Shown: in pieces, positions 32,834-39,869 of the stretch
Layout of the letters: each line of letters starts with the position of its first letter
Numbering within the stretch: position 1 is the stretch's first letter
The notes under the pieces: model-generated
What the model was told of the DNA's origin: nothing
Seen by the model: the letters and a program-made list of their open reading frames with translations, nothing else
Databases searched by the model: none
DNA from: Nocardioides daeguensis
GTDB taxonomy: Bacteria > Actinomycetota > Actinomycetes > Propionibacteriales > Nocardioidaceae
Direction: 5' to 3'
Length of the DNA: 64,000 bases
Assembly (NCBI RefSeq): GCF_019192965.1
Contig: NZ_JAHTKU010000021.1
Span: forward strand, 124,001 to 188,000
Translations under genes and position numbers: made by a program

Positions 32834-34042
32834 CTACGCCAGCACGTCCCGCAGGGCGCTCACCAGCAGGTCGACGTCGTCCTCCGTGCAGACCAGCGGC
32901 GGCGCGAAGCGGACGGTGGAGCCGTGCGTGTCCTTGGCCAGCACCCCGCGTGCCATCAGCGCCTCGCACACCTGGCGCCCGGTCATCAGGGTCGGGTCGA
33001 CGTCGACCCCGGCCCACAGACCCCGCGCCCGCACCGCGACCAGACCCGACCCGACCAGCGCCTCCAGGCCGGCGACGAGCCGCTTGCCGAGCACCCGGGC
33101 GCGCTCCTGGTACTCCCCGGTGGCCAGGAGCCCCACGACCTCGTGCCCGACCGCGGCCGCGAGCGGGTTGCCGCCGAAGGTCGAGCCGTGGGTGCCCGGG
33201 CGGACGACGTCCAGCACCGCGCGGTCGGCGGCGATCGCCGAGACCGGCAGGATCCCGCCGCCCAGCGCCTTCCCGAGGACGTAGATGTCCGGGACGACGT
33301 CCTCGTGGTCGCAGGCGAAGGTCCGCCCCGTGCGACCGAGCCCCGACTGGATCTCGTCGGCGACCATCAACACGTTCCGCTCGGTGCACAGCTCGCGGAC
33401 GCCGCGCAGGAAGCCGTCGGGCGGCAGGACCACCCCGCCCTCGCCCTGGATCGGCTCCAGCAGCACCGCGACCGTGGTCCCGGCGGAGGCGTCGATCGCG
33501 GCCGTGAGGGCCGCCAGGTCGCCGTACCGGGCCCGGGTGAAGCCGGGCGTGAACGGCCCGTGGTCGGCGGTGGCGTCGGGATCCTCGGAGAAGCCGACGA
33601 TCGTCGTGGTGCGGCCGTGGAAGTTGCCGCTCATCGTGATGATCGTCGCGGCGCCCGGCGCGACGCCCTTGACCTGGTAGCCCCACTTGCGGCTCACCTT
33701 GATCGCGGTCTCCACGGCCTCGGCGCCGGAGTTCATCGGCAGCACCATGTCCTTGCCGGTCAGCTCGGCGAGCGCCCGGGCGAACGGTCCCAGCTGGTCG
33801 TTGTGGAAGGCCCGGCTGGTCAGGGTCAGCCGGTGCAGCTGCTCGGCGGCGCGGGCGACCAGCCGCGGATGACCGTGCCCGAAGTTGAGGGCGGAGTAGC
33901 CGGCGAGGCAGTCGAGGTAGCGGCGGCCCTCGACGTCGGTCACCCAGGCGCCCTCGCCGGAGGCGAGCACCACCGGCAGGGGGTGGTAGTTGTGCGCGGC
34001 GTAGGTCTCGACGAGGTCGATGTGCTGGCGGGTCGTCGTCAT
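32834..34042 (-). CDS. rocD: Ornithine aminotransferase
   Basis: 402 residues of the class III PLP aminotransferase family. NSGAEAVETAIKVSRKWGYQVKG, SGNFHGRTTTIVGFSEDP and the lysine-containing LGKALGGGILPVSAI are characteristic of ornithine-oxo-acid aminotransferase, as is TYAAHNYHPLPVVLASGEGAWVTD at the N-terminus. It converts ornithine and 2-oxoglutarate to glutamate semialdehyde and glutamate. No arginase or proline genes adjoin it. Confidence 0.9.
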   Translation of the reverse strand: MTTTRQHIDLVETYAAHNYHPLPVVLASGEGAWVTDVEGRRYLDCLAGYSALNFGHGHPRLVARAAEQLHRLTLTSRAFHNDQLGPFARALAELTGKDMVLPMNSGAEAVETAIKVSRKWGYQVKGVAPGAATIITMSGNFHGRTTTIVGFSEDPDATADHGPFTPGFTRARYGDLAALTAAIDASAGTTVAVLLEPIQGEGGVVLPPDGFLRGVRELCTERNVLMVADEIQSGLGRTGRTFACDHEDVVPDIYVLGKALGGGILPVSAIAADRAVLDVVRPGTHGSTFGGNPLAAAVGHEVVGLLATGEYQERARVLGKRLVAGLEALVGSGLVAVRARGLWAGVDVDPTLMTGRQVCEALMARGVLAKDTHGSTVRFAPPLVCTEDDVDLLVSALRDVLA

Positions 34043-34063
34043 GGCACCAGCATGAGGTCCCCG

Positions 34064-35521
34064 TCAGGCTGCCACAACGGTCACGACCGACGCCCGTCGG
34101 ACCGGGTCCGCCCAGCGGCGTGCGGCCCGGCCGATCCGCACGGCCGCGACGGCGAGCAGGACGACCGCGCAGAGGGCGACCAGGTCGGCCCGGCCGACGC
34201 CGGCGAACCCGGCGAGCAGCAGCCCCGAGAGCGTCGTGGCGACAGCCAGGCGCAGCGAGTAGCCGACCATGGCGAGCGGGGGCGCGGGGGTGGCGCGCGC
34301 GGAGCGGAGGTCGACGGCGTACGGGTGGGCGAGGGACCAGCGCAGCGCCGCCGAGACCGACTGGGCGACGACGACGAGCAGGGCCAGGACCACGGCCAGC
34401 GCCTCGACGGTCGTCGGGCGGCCGGCCCGGAGCGCGCCGAGGGCCAGGGTCGCCGTACCGGCGCCGAGGAGGACCTCGGTCAGCACGAGGGCCCGGGCGA
34501 GCAGGACCGTGCGCGGCGCCACCGGGAGGGACTCGCGCCAGAGCATCCCGCGCCCGTCGAGGCACCACAGGTTGACGCCGAACAGCAGCACGCAGCCGGA
34601 GGCCACCAGGCCGGGCAGCAGCACGAGGCTCGACCACGCCAGGCCGCCGGCGAGCGCCACGGCGCCGGGCGCGAGGGCGAGCAGCACCGTGCCGCGACGC
34701 AGCGGGACGCTGCGCCACACCGAGGCCCGGTCGGTACGCCGCAGCAGGGCGAGGTCCGAGCGCGGCAGCGGTCGGGCCGCGTGGGTCGCGGTCTCCTGCC
34801 GAGCCTCGTCGCGCGGCACCCGGCCCGCGGTGAGGACCGCCAGCGCGCCGCCGACGGCGACCAGCAGGACCGTTGCGACGAGGAGACCGGCGACGGCCAG
34901 CGCCTGCTGGGCCGGGCGGCCGTGCCCGATCGCGGCGGCGACCAGCGGGGCCGGGGCCACCCCGAGACCCGCGAGCGGGAGGGCGAGCCAGGCGAGGACC
35001 CGGCGGCGGCGCAGGTACTCCGCGGCCCAGCCGACCGCCTGCGCCAGCGCGGTCACCGCCACCAACCAGGCCAGGGCCACCGGCGCTCCCCCAACGCCGG
35101 CGGCCGCCGCGACCAGGCCGAGCAGCGCCCAGGCCTGGATCAGCCAGGCGGCGCTGAGCGGGGCGAGGAGCAGCGCGCCGAGGTGGTCGGTCAGCGGGCT
35201 GATCGGGTACACCGCCGCGGGGTCGCGGGCCAGCAGCTCCCGGCCGCCGCCGCTCGCGACCGCACCGCTGACGGCGGCCAGGACGACGGCGGCCAGGGCC
35301 GGGGCGAGCAGCCGGTCGAGGTCCCCGCGCGCCGCGGGGGCGGGCACCAGGTCGGGCAGCGTCGCCGCGGCCACGGTGGCCGCCCCGAGCCCGGCCAGCG
35401 CGAGGGCGGCGGCCCGCGGTCGCCGTACCGTCGCCCGGCGGAACCAGAGCAGGTGCCGTACGTCCGCGACCGCGGCGAGCAGGCGGGCCCGGCGCTCAGG
35501 CCAGGAGCGCACGGTAGGCAC
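34064..35521 (-). CDS. Integral membrane protein, probable permease of the adjacent ABC system
   Basis: About 485 residues, with roughly 10-12 hydrophobic segments in an Ala/Leu-rich background and basic connecting loops (RREL, RRRRVLAW, ALLRRTDRASVWRS). I recognise no named family signature. It starts at GTG 35521 (GAGGGAG upstream) or 35512 and overlaps the 3' end of the ABC ATPase gene by about 20 bp. This argues that it is the transmembrane partner of that ATPase. The likely role is export of a lipid, drug or peptide; nothing in the sequence fixes which. Confidence 0.7.
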   Translation of the reverse strand: MPTVRSWPERRARLLAAVADVRHLLWFRRATVRRPRAAALALAGLGAATVAAATLPDLVPAPAARGDLDRLLAPALAAVVLAAVSGAVASGGGRELLARDPAAVYPISPLTDHLGALLLAPLSAAWLIQAWALLGLVAAAAGVGGAPVALAWLVAVTALAQAVGWAAEYLRRRRVLAWLALPLAGLGVAPAPLVAAAIGHGRPAQQALAVAGLLVATVLLVAVGGALAVLTAGRVPRDEARQETATHAARPLPRSDLALLRRTDRASVWRSVPLRRGTVLLALAPGAVALAGGLAWSSLVLLPGLVASGCVLLFGVNLWCLDGRGMLWRESLPVAPRTVLLARALVLTEVLLGAGTATLALGALRAGRPTTVEALAVVLALLVVVAQSVSAALRWSLAHPYAVDLRSARATPAPPLAMVGYSLRLAVATTLSGLLLAGFAGVGRADLVALCAVVLLAVAAVRIGRAARRWADPVRRASVVTVVAA

Positions 35522-36263
35522 GGGCTCCCTCGTCCCCGGCCATGTGGTCGGCGCTGACCGTGGCCACCCGGACCCCGGCGCGCAGCACGGCCACCTCGCT
35601 GCAGACCTCGACCGCGAGGTCGCGCAGGTGGGTGGACACCAGGACCCCGGCGCCGCGGGCGCGCGCGTCCTCGATGACGGTGAAGGTGGCCTCGACACCG
35701 ACCGGGTCGACGCCGTCGAACGGCTCGTCGAGCAGCAGCACCCGGGGTTCGTGCAGGGCGGCGAGCACGACGCTGAGCCGGCGACCCATGCCGTGGCTGA
35801 ACCCCGCCGTCACCCGGTGGGCGACGTCGCCCAGGTCGAACTGCTCGAGCAGCGCGCGGGCCCGCGGCTCCCAGCCGTCGAGCCGCCGCAGCCGGGCGCT
35901 GAGCTGGAGGTGCTCCCACGGCGTGGCGCGCGGCACCAGGCCGCCGACGTCCGGGCAGTAGCCGACCGCCCGCTTCGCCGCGAGCGGCTCGGCGTGGACG
36001 TCGTGCCCGGCGACCAGGGCGCGCCCCGCACTGGGCGGCACCACGCCCGCGAGCACCCGCATGGTCGTCGACTTGCCCGCGCCGTTGCGGCCGAGCAGCG
36101 CCAGCGCCTGGCCCGCCTCGACCCGCAGGTCCACGCCCGCCACCGCGTCGACGGCGCCGAACCGCACGCACAGCCCGGCGACCTCGACGGCAGCGTCGGC
36201 TGGGTCGGCTGGGTCGGCTGGGTCGGCTGCGTCGGCCGTGGGCTGAGGCTCCCTCCCCGTCAC
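35496..36263 (-). CDS. ABC transporter ATP-binding protein
   Basis: About 255 residues. Walker A is GRNGAGKST, the signature region is FSHGMGRRLSVVLAAL (the usual LSGGQ is replaced by FSHGMGRR, as in the CcmA/DrrA-like export subfamily), Walker B is RVLLLDEPFDGVDP and the H-loop is STHL. I chose GTG at 36263 with GGGAG just upstream; an earlier in-frame GTG at 36272 is possible. Residues about 10-24 are a run of ADP repeats encoded by a 9-bp tandem repeat. It pairs with the overlapping membrane protein gene. Confidence 0.83.
   Translation of the reverse strand: MTGREPQPTADAADPADPADPADAAVEVAGLCVRFGAVDAVAGVDLRVEAGQALALLGRNGAGKSTTMRVLAGVVPPSAGRALVAGHDVHAEPLAAKRAVGYCPDVGGLVPRATPWEHLQLSARLRRLDGWEPRARALLEQFDLGDVAHRVTAGFSHGMGRRLSVVLAALHEPRVLLLDEPFDGVDPVGVEATFTVIEDARARGAGVLVSTHLRDLAVEVCSEVAVLRAGVRVATVSADHMAGDEGARAYRALLA
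36194..36236. repeat. 9-bp tandem repeat (GTCGGCTGG, about 4-5 units)
   Basis: GTCGGCTGG-type units run in tandem and encode Ala-Asp-Pro repeats near the N-terminus of the ABC ATPase. Slippage would change linker length in steps of three residues and keep the frame. Confidence 0.8.
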
Positions 36264-36415
36264 GGCTCCCACTCTGGCGGCGACCCGCCCGCGGCGCCAG
36301 GCGAAGGCAGACAATGTGTCCGATCGGTCAGCCGGCACCACCCGTCGGGAGGAGAGCCGCGGCCGACGTGGCTCCGGTCTTCCCGGCCGGCCGACTTTTG
36401 GAGTAGCGTTCAATT

Positions 36416-37357
36416 ATGAGCGAGACTCCAACGACGATCCGGGCCGCCGCCGTCCAGACCGAGGCGCGCCTCGGTGACGTCGCGGCGAACCTCGCGGACT
36501 GCGAGCGGCTCGCCGACCGCGCGGTGGTCGACGGGGCCAGCTGGGTGGTGCTGCCGGAGTTCTTCTCCACGGGCATCGGGTACCTGCCCGCGCTGTCGGC
36601 GCAGGCGCCGGGGCCGGACGGGGAGCCGACCCGGCTGCTCGAGGCACTGGCGGCGCGGCACGGGATCCACGTCGGCGGGTCCACGCTCGTGCGCGACCCG
36701 GACGGCGAGGTCCGCAACGCGTTCTTGCTGTTCGGGCCACAAGGTCTCCTCGGGCGCCACGACAAGGACCTGCCGACGATGTGGGAGAGCGCGCTCTACA
36801 CGGGCGGGCGGGACCCGGGCCGCATCGACGTGGACGGCACGAGGGTCGGGGTCGCGTTGTGCTGGGAGCTGATGCGCTCGCAGACGGTGGCCCGGCTCGG
36901 CGGCGAGGTGGACCTGGTGGTCGGTGGCTCCGGCTGGTGGAGCATGCCGTCGTGGCCGCTGCTCGGGGGCGCGGAGCGGCGCAACCACGCGCGGGCGACG
37001 GCGGCACCGGCCGTCTTCGCCCGGCACGTCGGGGCGCCCGTCGTCCACGCGGCCCACGCCGGGCGCGTGGAGTGCGGCTTCCTCGGCACGCCGCTGCGCT
37101 ACCGCGGCCGGCTCGAGGGCGGGGCGCAGATCTGCGACGCGCAGGGCCGGGTCCTCGCCCGCCGCGACCGCGACCAGGGCGAGGGGATCGTGGTCGCCGA
37201 CGTCACCCTCGGGCGGACCACGCCCAGCTACGCCAGCGACCGCTTCTGGCTGCAGCGGCGGGGCACCGTGGCCGCGGCCGCGTGGCACTTCCACAACCGG
37301 GTCGGGCGGCAGGTCTACGCCCGCGCCCAGGCGAGCCGGACGGAGGTGGCGCGATGA
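36416..37357 (+). CDS. Carbon-nitrogen hydrolase (nitrilase superfamily)
   Basis: 313 residues. The catalytic Glu is in VVLPEFF (about residue 44), the Lys in RHDKDLPTMWE and the Cys in ALCWELMRSQTV, giving a complete E-K-C triad. Amide, carbamoyl or nitrile hydrolysis is expected. The branch is not obvious: the segment VGGSGWWSMPSWP is unusual for ordinary omega-amidase or beta-ureidopropionase members. The gene is divergent from the ABC genes and overlaps the next small membrane protein by 4 bp. Confidence 0.82.
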   Translation: MSETPTTIRAAAVQTEARLGDVAANLADCERLADRAVVDGASWVVLPEFFSTGIGYLPALSAQAPGPDGEPTRLLEALAARHGIHVGGSTLVRDPDGEVRNAFLLFGPQGLLGRHDKDLPTMWESALYTGGRDPGRIDVDGTRVGVALCWELMRSQTVARLGGEVDLVVGGSGWWSMPSWPLLGGAERRNHARATAAPAVFARHVGAPVVHAAHAGRVECGFLGTPLRYRGRLEGGAQICDAQGRVLARRDRDQGEGIVVADVTLGRTTPSYASDRFWLQRRGTVAAAAWHFHNRVGRQVYARAQASRTEVAR

Positions 37358-37764
37358 CGACGACGCCGAGCGCCCTGGCCGCATCCGGCGCGGTCGAGCT
37401 CGCGGCGAGCGCCCTGTCCGGTTGGGTCTACACGCTCGCGATCGCGGACCAGGAGCGGGCCCGCCGCCTCGGCATCGTCAGCACGCCGCGGGTGCGCCAG
37501 TGGCACCTCGACCTCGCGGCGCTCGGTACGGCGACGGTGGCTCTCGGCGCGGCGCTCCCCGATGCGCCGCGCCCGCTCCAGCGCACGTTGGCCGTGGGCT
37601 CGTGGAGCAACGCGATGCTCTTCCTGCCGCTCGCGTTCCGGCCCGGGCTGGCCGAGGACCCTCGCTACCGGGCCGCGGTGGCGGGCTCGTTCGTGACCAC
37701 CTCCGTCGGCTTCGTCGGGTTCGCCGCTACCGCTCTGCGGCGCCGACGCGCAGCGCGTCGCTGA
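37354..37764 (+). CDS. Small membrane protein coupled to the nitrilase gene
   Basis: 136 residues. Three or four hydrophobic segments (about 5-30, 50-68, 75-95, 110-128) and a C-terminal basic RRRRAARR are visible. I recognise no family. It overlaps the nitrilase stop (ATGA at 37354-37357). Its 3' end overlaps the convergent TetR gene by 38 bp, so the two transcripts are antisense to each other there. Confidence 0.65.
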   Translation: MTTTPSALAASGAVELAASALSGWVYTLAIADQERARRLGIVSTPRVRQWHLDLAALGTATVALGAALPDAPRPLQRTLAVGSWSNAMLFLPLAFRPGLAEDPRYRAAVAGSFVTTSVGFVGFAATALRRRRAARR

Positions 37765-38374
37765 GCAGCCGGCGGCCGACGGCGAGCGTCCGCTCGAGCT
37801 CGTCGTCGTCGACGCGGAGCCGGTCCTGGCGCAGGGACAGCGCGATGACGCCGTTCCAGGCACCCCACACGAAGCGGGTCGCCCGGTCCAGGTCGACGTC
37901 GGCGCGGATCTCCCCCGCCCGCACGGCAGCCTCCAGGTCGGCCTGCACGGCCCCGACGAGCGCCTCGACCCGGTCGGCGATCCGCGCCTCGACCTCCGGG
38001 TCGGCCTGGCCGGAGCCCGGCTCCAGCACCCGCAGCGCGATCATCTGGAAGGCGCCGGGCTGCTCGAGGTGGAAGCGCAGATAGGCGTCGCCCGCGGCGA
38101 GCACCCGCTCCAGGGGGCTGTCCAGCCCGAGGTCGAGCACCCGGGCCATCGCCTGCTCGTTGAGGTCGAGGGCCCGCTCGACCAGGGCGAGGTAGAGCCC
38201 GGCCTTGTTCTTGAAGTGCACGTAGACCGAGCCGACGGAGACGTCGGCCGCCTCGGCGACCTCGTCGATCGTGGTCGCCTGGAGTCCGCGCTCGCGGAAG
38301 AGGCCCTCGGCGGCGTCGAGGATCGCGGTGGCGGTGCGGGCCTTGCGGCGGGCGCCACGAGGGCTCGTCGTCAC
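37727..38374 (-). CDS. TetR-family transcriptional regulator
   Basis: 215 residues. The N-terminal HTH ATTIDEVAEAADVSVGSVYVHFKNKAGLY spans about residues 33-61 and the C-terminal ligand domain ends in LRVGAAER. It starts at GTG 38374. The C-terminal domain resembles the CecR/AefR group with TetR_C segment LERVLAAGDAYLRFHLEQPGAF. It is convergent with the nitrilase/membrane pair. The candidate operator upstream suggests autoregulation; other targets are unknown. Confidence 0.85.
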   Translation of the reverse strand: MTTSPRGARRKARTATAILDAAEGLFRERGLQATTIDEVAEAADVSVGSVYVHFKNKAGLYLALVERALDLNEQAMARVLDLGLDSPLERVLAAGDAYLRFHLEQPGAFQMIALRVLEPGSGQADPEVEARIADRVEALVGAVQADLEAAVRAGEIRADVDLDRATRFVWGAWNGVIALSLRQDRLRVDDDELERTLAVGRRLLSDALRVGAAER

Positions 38375-38377
38375 GTC

Positions 38378-38392
38378 CCGAACTGTAGTTGG
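38378..38392. promoter_or_regulatory. Candidate TetR autoregulatory operator
   Basis: AACT-GT-AGTT flanked by CC and GG lies 4-18 bp upstream of the TetR start codon, an A/T-richer palindrome in GC-rich DNA. It is a weak call made on position and symmetry only. Confidence 0.3.
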
Positions 38393-38436
38393 CCTCGCCG
38401 GGCAACCGATCCGCCCTCCAGCACGTCTCTTCCTAC

Positions 38437-38511
38437 GTGATGTGGCTCGCCGCCGGGATCTTGTGGTTCATCGTGCTCCTGCTCGCGGGCGTGGCGATCG
38501 CCCGACGCTGA
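38437..38511 (+). CDS. Possible 23-24-residue single-pass membrane mini-protein
   Basis: GTG (38437) or ATG (38440) opens a short frame encoding MWLAAGILWFIVLLLAGVAI then ARR and a stop, a perfect single transmembrane helix with a positively charged end. Small proteins like this exist in many bacteria and are missed by length cut-offs. No strong Shine-Dalgarno is visible, so expression is uncertain. It sits between the TetR start and the convergent LCP gene. Confidence 0.35.
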   Translation: MMWLAAGILWFIVLLLAGVAIARR

Positions 38512-38539
38512 ACCGGCCCCGGGCGGAGCGAGCCGGTCG

Positions 38540-39745
38540 TCAGCTGCACAGGCCCGCGGCGGCCCGGTCGTCGTCCGACAACCCGCCGGACGGCGCCGGG
38601 CTGGCGGCACCACCGGGCGAGGCGGGCGCCTCCGAGGCCGTGCCGGACGGGGAGCCGGACGGGGAGCCGGAGGCCGTGCCGGACGGGGCGCCGGACGGGG
38701 AGCCCGGGCCGCCGCCCGGGGAGTCCCCGGCGCTGAGCGCGTCGTCGAGGAACTCCTTCGTGAGCGGCTTGTCGTCGATCACCAGCTGCCACAGGCGCGA
38801 GACCGACGGCCGCCACTCGACGCCGCCGCTGACCTTGTCGGTGTCGAGGGTCCACGGCGTCGTCACGAACTTGATGTTGTCGGCGCCCACGTCCTGCGCG
38901 CTGGCGGCGACCTTGGCCATCGCGGCGACGGAGGGGAAGTTGGTCTGCAGGTCGGTGGTCGCGGCGCCGATGAAGCTCGCGAGACGGTCCGGCCGGGCGA
39001 GCATTCCGCCGGTGAGCGCCTTGTCGATCATGGCGCCGATCAGCGCCTGCTGACGCCGGGTGCGGTAGGGGTCGATGCCGCCGCTGATGCCGTAGCGCAC
39101 CCGCGCGTAGGCCAGCGCCTCCTCGCCGTCGACCTCGCGGGTCCCCGCGTCGAGGTGGATGTTGCCGGTCGTGTCGTCGATGTCCTCGGGCACACAGATC
39201 TCGACACCGTCGAGCGCGTCGACCATGTCCTTGAACTGGTTGAAGTCGACCACCACGAACCGGTCGACGTGGATCCCGGTCAGCTGCTCGAGCTGCTGGC
39301 GCGTGCAGCCCGGCCCGCCGACGGCGTACGCCGCGTTCCACTTCTCGTAGGTCGTGGCGGCGGGGATCTCGCTCTCGTCGGCCCGGTAGCAGGTCGGTCG
39401 CATCACCGCGGTGTCGCGCGGGATCGAGATGCCGTAGGCGAAGTCCCGCTTTGCCGAGAGGTGGAACAGGATCGTCGTGTCGGACAGCCCGCCCCCGGCC
39501 TCGCCGTCGATCTTGCAGCCCTCACAGCTGCGGCTGTCGGTGCCCATCACCAAGACGTTGAGGGCCTTGGTCGTCTTCTGGGGCCGGTTCTTGCCGACCA
39601 CCGTCGGGTGCTGGAGGTTCCCGTTCCAGCTCTGGTAGGCGAGCACCACCCCCAGCCCGGTCAGCAGGCCGAGCGCCAACAGGCTCGCCGCGATCACCCG
39701 GAGCACCGTGCGCCCCGGCCGTGCCACCCGTCGCCGGCCGCCCAT
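38540..39745 (-). CDS. LytR-CpsA-Psr (LCP) family phosphotransferase
   Basis: 401 residues. A short cytoplasmic basic tail and one transmembrane helix (about 16-37) precede the extracellular LCP domain (about 60-300). Conserved motifs include LNVLVMGTDSR, GLSDTTILFHL, SIPRDTAV and YARVRYGISGGIDPYRTRRQQALI. LCP enzymes attach glycopolymers such as arabinogalactan or teichoic acids to peptidoglycan. The C-terminal 65 residues are a low-complexity SPSG/TASG tail encoded by GGACGGGGAGCC-like repeats. The final Cys is two residues from the end. The stretch CEGCKIDGEAGGG is an unusual cysteine pair. Confidence 0.88.
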   Translation of the reverse strand: MGGRRRVARPGRTVLRVIAASLLALGLLTGLGVVLAYQSWNGNLQHPTVVGKNRPQKTTKALNVLVMGTDSRSCEGCKIDGEAGGGLSDTTILFHLSAKRDFAYGISIPRDTAVMRPTCYRADESEIPAATTYEKWNAAYAVGGPGCTRQQLEQLTGIHVDRFVVVDFNQFKDMVDALDGVEICVPEDIDDTTGNIHLDAGTREVDGEEALAYARVRYGISGGIDPYRTRRQQALIGAMIDKALTGGMLARPDRLASFIGAATTDLQTNFPSVAAMAKVAASAQDVGADNIKFVTTPWTLDTDKVSGGVEWRPSVSRLWQLVIDDKPLTKEFLDDALSAGDSPGGGPGSPSGAPSGTASGSPSGSPSGTASEAPASPGGAASPAPSGGLSDDDRAAAGLCS

Positions 39746-39774
39746 GCCCGGAAACGTACCGGGAGGGTGGGAGA

Positions 39775-39836
39775 TTCGCCGGCCGGCCGGTGAAACTCAC
39801 GCCTGGACGAGGAAGCTTCCTCGTCCAGGCGTGAGT
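39775..39836. repeat. Composite palindromic element, copy 2
   Basis: A CCGGCCGGCCGG palindrome (39775-39794) is followed without gap by a 42-bp perfect palindrome (39795-39836) centred on GGAAGCTTCC, with arms beginning ACTCACGCCTGGACGAGG. It is the same pair of modules as at 17954-18063, with the hairpin arms extended and a base-pair change conserved on both arms (T-A versus C-G). It lies between two minus-strand genes. Confidence 0.85.
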
Positions 39837-39869
39837 TCTGTCGTCCCGGTCAGGGACTTGTCCACAGGA

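Noticed and set aside
38645..38710. GGACGGGGAGCC-like repeats near the LCP gene end considered as a mobile element
   Set aside because: They are in-frame codon repeats for a Ser/Pro/Gly tail of the LCP protein and need no other explanation.
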